From NCBI RefSeq assembly GCF_045679555.1, contig NC_092091.1, forward strand, positions 84,511,657 through 84,575,656: a stretch of 64,000 bases of DNA. The letters are read 5' to 3'. Origin of the DNA: Salvelinus alpinus (Eukaryota; Chordata; Actinopteri; Salmoniformes; Salmonidae). The position numbers and the translations under genes were made by a program. The stretch's first letter is position 1, and each line of letters begins with the position of its first letter. This document shows positions 11,629-21,500 of this stretch, piece by piece. A model generated the notes under the pieces. That model was not told the DNA's origin. It did not search any database and saw nothing but the letters and a program-made list of their open reading frames with translations.

Positions 11629-11699
11629 CAAAAGTAAAAGCAATACATTCTGGAACACTAAACAGACGTAATTGAGCTACTCACTTAAAATAATCATAA

Positions 11700-12215
11700 C
11701 CCCATGTTACCCCAAACCCCATGTTACCCCAAACCCCATGTTACCCCAAAACCCCATGTTACCCCAAAACCCCATGTTACCCAAACCCCATGTTACCCCA
11801 AACCCCATGTTACCCCAAACCCCATGTTACCAAAACACCATTTTACCCCAAAACCCATGTTACCCAAAACCCCATGTTACCCCAAACACCATGTTACCCC
11901 AAACCCCATGTTACCCAAAACTCCATGTTACCCCAAAACTCCATGTTACCCAGAACCCCATGTTACCCAGAACCCCATGTTACCCAAAACCCCATGTTAA
12001 CAAAATCCCATGTTACCCAAACCCCACGTTACCCAAAGCCCCACGTTACCCAAAGCCCCACGTTACCCCAAACCCCACGTTACCCAGAACCCCACGTTAC
12101 CCAGAACCCCACGTTACCCAGAACCCCACGTTACCCAGAACCGCACGTTACCCAGAACCCCATGTTACCCAGAACCCCAAGTTACCAAAACGCCATGTTA
12201 CCCTGGTGGTAAAAA
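11700..12215. repeat. 17-bp CCCCATGTTACCCAAAA minisatellite (A)
   Basis: About thirty degenerate copies, 15-18 bases long, with GTTACCCAGAACCCCA variants clustered on the right. Open frames of up to 201 codons here are repeat artefacts. The unit B array (39745-40030) is about half as long. Confidence 0.95.
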
Positions 12216-12424
12216 CTAAACTAAAAGGAATAATGGTGGTTGCAGTCACTCCTTTTAGATTTCTTCCAAGGTTCTAGAAAGATAAACTAATTCTGAACTT
12301 GTTATTAAAATTAGAACCACTTCAGGTTTGTCACCACATTTTAAACACCAGTCCACTGCTGACCATCGATTTAAAACACAAAACTGACCTAAGATCAGCA
12401 TGTAGGATCAGCTTCATTCTACTC

Positions 12425-12559
12425 CTACTCCGTCCCCTGGGCTGCTCTCTCCTCTCCCGGTCCAGCTTCAGCTCTGGAGCTCAGAGAGACCATCTCCATG
12501 GCATTGACATCAAGATCCATGCTGCTCACCCTGTTCACTCTCTTCTGCCTCCTGGTGGG
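12425..12559 (-). CDS. Receptor A cytoplasmic tail exon and stop
   Basis: Acceptor CCCTAG then [18 protein letters not shown] and a further 26 residues ending AAQGTE and TAG. The basic start (RRQKR) suits a stop-transfer anchor. I see no ITAM or ITIM tyrosine motif, so any signalling would need a partner. Unit B has the same exon at 40248-40382. Confidence 0.75.
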   Translation of the reverse strand, partial: PTRRQKRVNRVSSMDLDVNAMEMVSLSSRAEAGPGEERAAQGTE

Positions 12560-15500
12560 CTAGGGAGACACAGCACCAACAGTCAGACATTTACTCTGTA
12601 GTATCTCCATTCTCTCTCTCTCCCTCTCCCTCTCACCCTCTCCCTCTAGTTTAAATGACTTGTAACGTCTGAGTAAATGTCTTTACCTTGTAGTACAGGT
12701 AGGAGGTGGTGATGGCTGTCAGTAGGAGCAGCAGCACTACAACGTGTCTGATGATGAAGGCTGGTAGAGGAGAGGCTGCAAACAGAAACACCTTTGATGA
12801 GGGGACTGATCATCATCACATAGATCTGTGGGAAATCTGTCAATGACAAAGTTAAAAGTCTGGTTCATGTTCAGTTACCTGTGATGGTGAGGGAGAGGAG
12901 CTCACTCTCAGAGGAGAAGTAATGAGAGAAAACATAATTCTCATAAACACAGCTGTAGTTCCCTTGGTGGGAGTCATCTGCAGCAGGGAAGAGGAAGGCA
13001 GCAGAGTGATTGACAGCTGGCTGGGTCTGGGTTCTGTTGGAGCCGGTGAACGTGAGGAGGAAGGAGCCTCCTGGGTACTGTGGCTGAGTGGAGCAGGTGA
13101 TGGTGAAGCTGTAGCCCCTGAACACCTCGGGCCCCTGGTGGCCCCTGGAGACCCCTCCCATTGAGTCAGTCAGGGAGATATCAGGCTGGACCAGGAGATC
13201 TGTAACAATAAAAGAGAAGAAGAAAAACCTCTTCAACTAGTTTCCTATAGATATGACAATAACATCAGCATGTAACAGTGCTAGCCACCCTCCCTCACAG
13301 GGAAACATGAGTAGTGGGCCTACAGTCACTGAGACAACATATGTTGATATCAGGCTTAAGCAGGACATCTGGAACAAGAGGAGAGAAAAAGAAAACGTAG
13401 CTCCTCAACTACTTTCCTCATTTAGATATGACAATAACATGACATGTGACAGTGGTAGTGAGTAGAGACGTTCACTGAGATAACACTCAAATACAAAAGC
13501 ATTCTGGGATATTTAAGTTGTATTTGATTCCTACTTGACTGAGTGATCTATTTAGCAAAGCAGACTGACAAGCTAAACAGTCATCATGAGAGGTCCAGAG
13601 GAAGTTGTATGAATGAAGGAAATCAGTTGAATATAATTATAATATGTTGATATTTCCTGAGCAGATCACTGTGAGTCCAGGAAGGAGATATAATACATGG
13701 ACAAAAGTATGTGGAACTCAGCAGTGAGTTTTACAACAGTCACTGAGATCTTCAGTAAGGCCATTCTACTGTCAATGTTTGTCTATGGAGATTGCATGGC
13801 TGTGTGCTCGAGTTTATACACCTGTCAGCAACAGGTGCGGCTGAAATAGCCAAATCCACTGATGTCCACATACATTTGGCCATATAGTGTATATTGTTAT
13901 TACCTGAGCAGATCACTTTGAGTCCAGGAAGGTGATCATAGCTTCTGGAACACTCTCTCAGTGCGCGCTCAGACCCAGAACAGTGAACTAAAAACCCTCT
14001 AGTGGTGTATCCAGGTAGTACTGAAACAGTGTAGCCACAACCCAGCTGTCTACACACTACTGCAGCTACAGCCTTCACGTCAGAGAAAGATCCCACAATC
14101 CTCCACTCTCCCTGGTCGTACCGCTCCACTCCACCAGCACAGCGACTGCCTCCTCCCACCAGCCTCACATCATCAGGCTCTGAGAAAAGAAAAGAGAGAG
14201 ACAGTAATCTTACTATTTTCTCACTAAAACACACCTATATTGTCTCTCATATTCTTCACTCCAGGTGAGAAACAATGTTGATTGAGTGACAAACTGTTTC
14301 TTACCTGAGCAGGTGAGTCCAACAGCATTATCAGGTAGGCAGGTGTTGTGTTTTCTGTCTGAGGTGTCACAGTCCAGGAGAAGGGACTCATTGCCTTTAC
14401 ACTGGAACTCTTTATCCCAGGTCTGACCCTCACCTCCTCCATAGAGCCCCCCCTGTAGAGCTGCAGGACCCCACAGTCAAGCTCCCCACAGACTACCTCT
14501 GCATCCTGCCGGTCAAAGTCAGCTTCACACACTGAGGCCCAGGACTGATTGGACTTCACCTCCACTCTCCCAGAGCAGAGACCAGCTCCATCCACAAGCC
14601 GCACAGACTCTGGCGAAAAAGAGTTGGTTGAACATTCAATCAGTTTTGTTGATGACACTGTCAAGGACTAAACACAAATATGTTGGATAAAAGATTGTAG
14701 TTTGCTATGTTTGATACTGTAAGAGGTAGAAATGGGTTCTTAGTCACTCAGGATCGGGTTGGGAATAATGCAGGCAGGAGACAGGAATAAGTTCGCTTCA
14801 CTTTATAGAAAATAAACAGCTGGACATCCATCAGGCAGCTTCACTTCAGTAACATCTGAACTACAATGATCTGCCCATGAACATCTCCCATAAACCAATA
14901 TGACAAACACAAATATAATGTTTAAATACATCTGACATCTCTCCCTCTATTTAAATGAAATAAAAACACATAAAACATGATACATGGTAATATTGTATAA
15001 TGTATAAATAAATCTCTCAATATGACCAGTCTCTTACCTGAACAGGTCACATGACGATAATATTCACCATCACAGACACCAGGTTCTCCTATGAAGCCAC
15101 ACTGTCTAATAGAAGACTCAATTCCACTACATCTCAATAGTGCGACTCCTCTTCCATCTTCAATCAGAGGTCCTCTATATTCAGCTACAGGATTCCCACA
15201 GTCCAGCTCTCTACACAAAACCTTAGTCTCTCTCATTCTCCACCTCCCAGAACATAGACCCAACCACTCTCCTTCATAGAAGACTTCCACTGTCCCAGAA
15301 CAGGAAGTGGTCCCATCCACCAGTCTGACTGAGTCTTCAGCTGTAAACAGCAGAGAGGAAAACACAGTGGTGAGGACAGATGATGACAGTGATTCTGTTA
15401 TTCTAACAGCAGTAATGCTTTGTGGTTGACAAGTATTAGTAGTTCCATAAAACACTACTTGTTATTGGGTTTTAGAATGGTTTGTATGGACACATGACTT

Positions 15501-18500
15501 TCTCCATGTGGGATAATAAAGTTGACTAATATTGAACTGCTATAATCACTGTAGATTTATACTCTACCTACCTGTTGGACTGAAGCTTTGAGCCTGGAGA
15601 TCTGAGGAGAAAGAGAGGAGTCAGAGGAAGAGAGAGACAGAGGTTAAATGAACATCAACATGACCTTTCATGATGTGATGGGAAGACAGGCTTATCGTTG
15701 GTATGGTGCAACAACACCCATGTGTACAAACACTATATATACAAAAGTATGTGGACACCCCTTCAAATTAGTGGATTCTATTTCAGCCACACCCCTTCCT
15801 GACAGATGTATAATCAAGCACTCAGCCATGCAATCTCCATAGACAAACATTGTCAGTAGAATGGCCTTAATGAAGAGCTCAGTGACTTTCAACATGGCAA
15901 CATCATAGGATACCACCTTTCCAAGTCAGATGGTCAAATTTCATAATCCCCCAACTCCTCATCTCCCTTCTTCTCTCCTCTCCTCTCCTCCCCTCTCCCC
16001 TCTCCTCTTCCTCTCCCCTCTCCTATTCCTCTCCTCTTCTCCCCCCTCTCCTATTCCTCTCCCCCTCTCCTCTCCTCTCCTCCCCCTCACTTCTCCTCTT
16101 ATCGTCCTCTCTACTCCTCTTCTCCCCATCTCTACTCCTCTTCTCACCCTCTTGTCTTTACCCCCTCCCCCCTCAACATGGATCTAGTCCAATCAGACGT
16201 GTCTCACCTCAACATGGATCTAGTCCAATCAGACGTGTCTCACCTCAACATGGATCTAGTCCAATCAGACGTGTCTCGCCTCAACATGGATCTAGTCCAA
16301 AAGTGTTCCCTTTATTTTTTTGAGCAGTGTATATATACAGTGGGGAGAACAAGTATTTGATACACTGACAATTTTGCAGGTTTTCCTACTTACAAAGCAT
16401 GTAGAGGTCTGTAATTTTTATCATAGGTACACTTCAACTGTGAGAGACGGAATCTAAAACAAAAATCCAGAAAATCACATTGTATAATATTTAAGTAATT
16501 AATTAGCATTTTATTGCATTTTATTGCATGACATAAGTATTTGATACATCAGAAAAGAAGAACTTAATATTTGGTACAGAAACCTTTGTTTGCAATTACA
16601 GAGATCATACGTTTCCTGTAGTTTTTGACCAGGTTTGCACACACTGCAGCAGGGATTTTGGCCCACTCCTCCATACAGACCTTCTCCATATCCTTCTGGT
16701 TTCGGGGCTGTCGCTGGGCAATACGGACTTTCAGCTCCCTCCAAAGATTTTCTATTGGGTTCAGGTCTGGAGACTGGCTAGGCCACTCCAGGACCTTGAG
16801 ATGCTTCTTACGGAGCCACTCCTTAGTTGCCCTGGCTGTGTGTTTCGGGTCGTTGTCATGCTGGAAGACCCAGCCACGACCCATCTTCAATGCTCTTACT
16901 GAGGGAAGGAGGTTGTTGGCCAAGATCTCGCGATACATGGTCCCATCCATCCTCCCTTCAATACGGTGCAGTCGTCCTGTCCCATTTGCAGAAAAGCATT
17001 CCCAAAGAATTATGTTTCCACCTCCATGCTTCACGGTTGGGATGTTGTTCTTGCGGTTGTACTCATCCTTCTTCTTCCTCCAAACACGGCGAGTGAAGTT
17101 TAGACCAAAAAGCTCTATTTTTGTCTCATCAGACCACATGACCTTCTCCCATTCCTCCTCTGGATCATCCAGATGGTCATTGGCAAACTTCAGACGGGCC
17201 TGGACATGCGCTGGCTTGAGCAGGGGGACCTTGTGTGCGCTGCAGGATTTTAATCCATGACGGTGTAGTGTGTTACTAATGGTTTTCTTTGAGACTGTGG
17301 TCCCAGCTCTCTTCAGGTTATTGACCAGGTCCTGTCGTGCAGTTCTGGGCTGATCCCTCACCTTCCTCATGTTCATTGATGCCCCACGAGGTGAGATCTT
17401 GCATGGAGCCCCAGACCGAGGGTGATTGACCGTCATCTTGAACTTCTTCCATTTTCTAATAATTGCGCCAACAGTTGTTGCCTTCTCACCAAGCTGCTTG
17501 CCTATTGTCCTGTAGCCCATCCCAGCCTTGTGCAGGTCTACAATTTTATCCCTGATGTCCTTACACAGCTCTCTGGTCTTGGCCATTGTGGAGAGGTTGG
17601 AGTCTGTTTGATTGAGTGTGTGGACAGGTGTCTTTTATACAGGTAACAAGTTCAAACAGGTGCAGTTAATACAGGTAATGAAAAACTAACAGGTCTGTGA
17701 GAGCCGGAATTCTTACTGGTTGGTAGGTGATCAAATACTTTTGTCATGCAATAAAATGCAAATTAATTACTTAAAAATCATACAATGTGATTTTCTGGAT
17801 TTTTGCAGAAATTACAGACCTCTACATGCTTTGTAAGTAGGAAAACCTGGAAAATCGGCAGTGTATCAAATACTTGTTCTCCCCACTGTATATATATATA
17901 TATATATATTATTAAAAACAATTTAGAAAACGTCACTCAAATCCTGTTAAATGTATATAGAGGTATTACTCTCATGCTACAGTATATAAATGATATTGTT
18001 CCATTTGAAACAGCCTAACAGGCTCTCCCACCATCTCTAATGATCTGGTCTGCTTGATGATGAACAAAATGTAGACCACAGCATGATTATTATATGACTA
18101 CCACATCTCTGTACCCCCCCACACACAATCCATGTTTGGTAGATGCTCTTTTCATTTACAATTTAACCCTTAGTCTACCATTTCTGCGGCCGTGTGGAAA
18201 TCTGTAACGTCCGATCAGTTTGGCCTTTAAACTGTGGAAAGATGAGACTCAGGAACACGATGATGTTCTCCGTTTTGCACTACAACCCCATAAGCATCGT
18301 CTGAAGTCATACAGTCCATCTGCCAACTTCTGTCTGTAGTGTCAGAACCGTTTGGACTACACACTAACATGACCCCACTATGGAAAGGTGAGTCTCTCAG
18401 GAACACGTACAGGTTGTATTGATCTAGGACACACTAACATGACCCCACTATGGAAAGGTGAGTCTCTCAGGAACACGTACAGGTTGGTTTGATCTAGGAC

Positions 18501-21500
18501 ACACTAACATGACCCCACTATGGAAAGGTGAGTCTCTCAGGAACACGTACAGGTTGTATTGATCTAGGACACACTAACATGACCCCACTATGGAAAGGTG
18601 AGTCTCTCAGGAACACGTACAGGTTGTATTGATCTAGGACACACTAACATGACCCCACTATGGAAAGGTGAGTCTCTCAGGAACACGTACAGGTTGTATT
18701 GATCTAGGACACACTAACATGACCCCACTATGGAAAGGTGAGTCTCTCAGGAACACGTACAGGTTGGTTTGATCTAGGACGCCCACAAGCTTTACAAGAC
18801 TCGTCTGAAGGTCTCCTGGTACCAGTTTAACACATTTATGGAAGTATATATGGAGATTGTTTAGTGTAGAAAATAAGGGTGAAATACATGTAAAATATTA
18901 ATATGAGTTTCAGCAGTGAGTTTTACAACAGAGGATTATTTTTACGCTCTACGTGGTTCAACACTCGGCGGTCCGTTCTGTCAGCTTGTGTTGTCTACCA
19001 CTTCACGGCTGAGCCGTTGTTGCTCCAAGACGTGCCACGTTAAGTCACTGAGATTATCAGTAAGGACATTTTACTGCCGATGTTTGTCTATGGAGATTGC
19101 ATGGCTGCATGCTCGAGTTTATACACCTGTCAGCAACAGGTGTGGCTGAAATAGCCAAATCCACTGATGTCCACATACATTTGGCCATATAGTGTATATT
19201 GTTATTACCTGAGCAGATCACTTTGAGTCCAGGAAGGTGATCATAGCTTCTGGAACACTCTCTCAGTGCGCGCTCAGACCCAGAACAGTGAACTAAAAAC
19301 CCTCTAGTGGTGTTTCCAGGTAGTACTGAAACAGTGTAGCCACAACCCAGCTGTCTACACACTACTGCAGCTACAGCCGTCACGTCAGAGAAAGATCCCA
19401 CAATCCTCCACTCTCCCTGGTCGTACCACTCCACTCCACCAGCACAGCGACTGCCTCCTCCCACCAGCCTCACATCATCAGGCTCTGAGAAAAGAAAAGA
19501 GAGAGACAGTAATCTATCTATTTTCTCACTAAAACACACCTATATTGTCTCTCATATTCTTCACTCCAGGTGAGAAACAATGTTGATTGAGTGACAAACT
19601 GTTTCTTACCTGAGCAGGTGAGTCCAACAGCATTATCAGGTAGACAGGTGTTGTGTTTTCTGTCTGAGGTGTCACAGTCCAGGAGAAGGGACTCTTTGCC
19701 TTTACACTGGAACTCTTTATCCCAGGTCTGACCCTCACCTCCTCCATAGAGCCCCCCCTGTAGAGCTGCAGGAGCCCCACAGCCAAGCTCCCCACAGACT
19801 ACCTCTGCATCCTGCCGGTCAAAGTCAGCTTCACACACTGAGGCCCAGGACTGATTGGACTTCACCTCCACTCTCCCAGAGCAGAGACCAGCTCCATCCA
19901 CAAGCCGCACAGACTCTGGAGAAAAAGAGTTGGTTGAACATTCAATCAGTTTTGTTGATGACACTGTCAAGGACTAAACACACTTCACTTTATAGAAAAT
20001 AAACAGCTGGACATCCATCAGGCAGCTTCACTTCAGTACCATCTGAACTACAATGATCTGCCCATGAACATCTCCCATAAACCAATATGACAAACACAAA
20101 TATAATGTTTAAATACATCTGACATCTCTCCCTCTATTTAAATGAAATTAAAACACATAAAACATGATACATGGTAATATTGTATAATGTACAAATAAAT
20201 CTCTCAATATGACCAGTCTCTTACCTGAACAGATCACATGATGATAATATTCACCATCACAGACACCAGGTCTTCCTATGATGTTACACTGTCTAAATGA
20301 AGACTCATTTCCACTGCATCTCAATAGTATGACTCCTCTTCTTCCATCTTCAATCAGAGGTCCTCTAGATTCAGCTACAGGATTCCCACAGTCCAACTCT
20401 CTACACACAACCTTAGTCTCTCTCATGCTCCACCACCTAGAACATAGACCTGACCACTCTCCTCTGTTGAAGACTTCCACTGTCCCAGAACAGGAAGTGG
20501 TCCCATCCACCAGTCTGACTGAGTATTCAGCTGTAAACAGCAGAGAGGAAAACACAGTGGTGAGGACAGATGATGACAGTGATTCTGTTATTCTAACAGC
20601 AGTAATGCTTTGTGGTTGACAAGTATTAGTAGTTCCATAAAACACTACTTGTTATTGGGTTTTAGAATGGTTTGTATGGATACATGAATTTCTCCATGTG
20701 GGATAATAAAGTTGACTAATATTGAACTGCTATAATCACTGTAGATTTATACTCTACCTACCTGGTGGACTGACGCTTTGAGCCTGGAGATCTGAGGAGA
20801 AAGAGAGAGACAGAGGAGAAAAAGAGAGACAGAGACAGAGAGACAGAGAGAAACAGAGGAGAAAGGGAGGAGTCAGAGGAAGAGAGAGACAGAGGAGAAA
20901 GGGAGGAGTCAGAGGAAGAGAGAGATAGAGGAGAAAGGGAGGAGTCAGAGGAAGAGAGAGACAGAGGAGAAAGGGAGGAGTCAGAGGAAGAGAGAGACAG
21001 AGGAGAAAGGGAGGAGTCAGAGGAAGAGAGAGACAGAGGAGAAAGGGAGGAGTCAGAGGAAGAGAGAGACAGAGGAGAAAGGGAGGAGTCAGAGGAAGAG
21101 AGAGACAGAGGAGAAAGGGAGGAGTCAGAGGAAGAGAGAGACAGAGGAGAAAGGGAGGAGTCAGAGGAAGAGAGAGACAGAGGAGAAAGGGAGGAGTCAG
21201 AGGAAGAGAGAAAGACAGAGGAGAAAGGGAGGAGTCAGAGGAAGAGAGAGAGAGGAGAAAGGGAGGAGTCAGAGGAAGAGAGAGACAGAGGAGAAAGGGA
21301 GGAGTCAGAGGAAGAGAGAGACAGAGGAGAAAGGGAGGAGTCAGAGGAAGAAAGAGACCGAGGAGAAAGGGAGGAGTCAGAGGAAGAGAGAGACAGAGGA
21401 GAAAGGGAGGAGTCAGAGGAAGAGAGAAACAAAGGAGAAAGGGAGGAGTCAGAGGAAGAGAGAGACAGAGGAGAAAGGGAGGAGTCAGAGGAAGAGAGAG

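Noticed and set aside
11270-12215. Regular short repeats resembling a CRISPR array
   Set aside because: Units are contiguous head-to-tail copies with no unique spacers, in a vertebrate context and with no cas genes. They are minisatellites.
14922-15455. Signal peptide from the [12 protein letters not shown] start upstream of the first SRCR exon of each set
   Set aside because: The hydrophobic stretch is intron read-through before a good AG acceptor, and it is present at four internal positions. The real signal exon is 22629-22671.
16625-17260. 211-codon plus-strand open frame
   Set aside because: It is the antisense shadow of the intact Tc1 transposase on the minus strand.
17885-17910. (TA)n run as a possible origin or regulatory element
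   Set aside because: It is a short microsatellite at the TA target of the Tc1 element, with nothing else to support a function.
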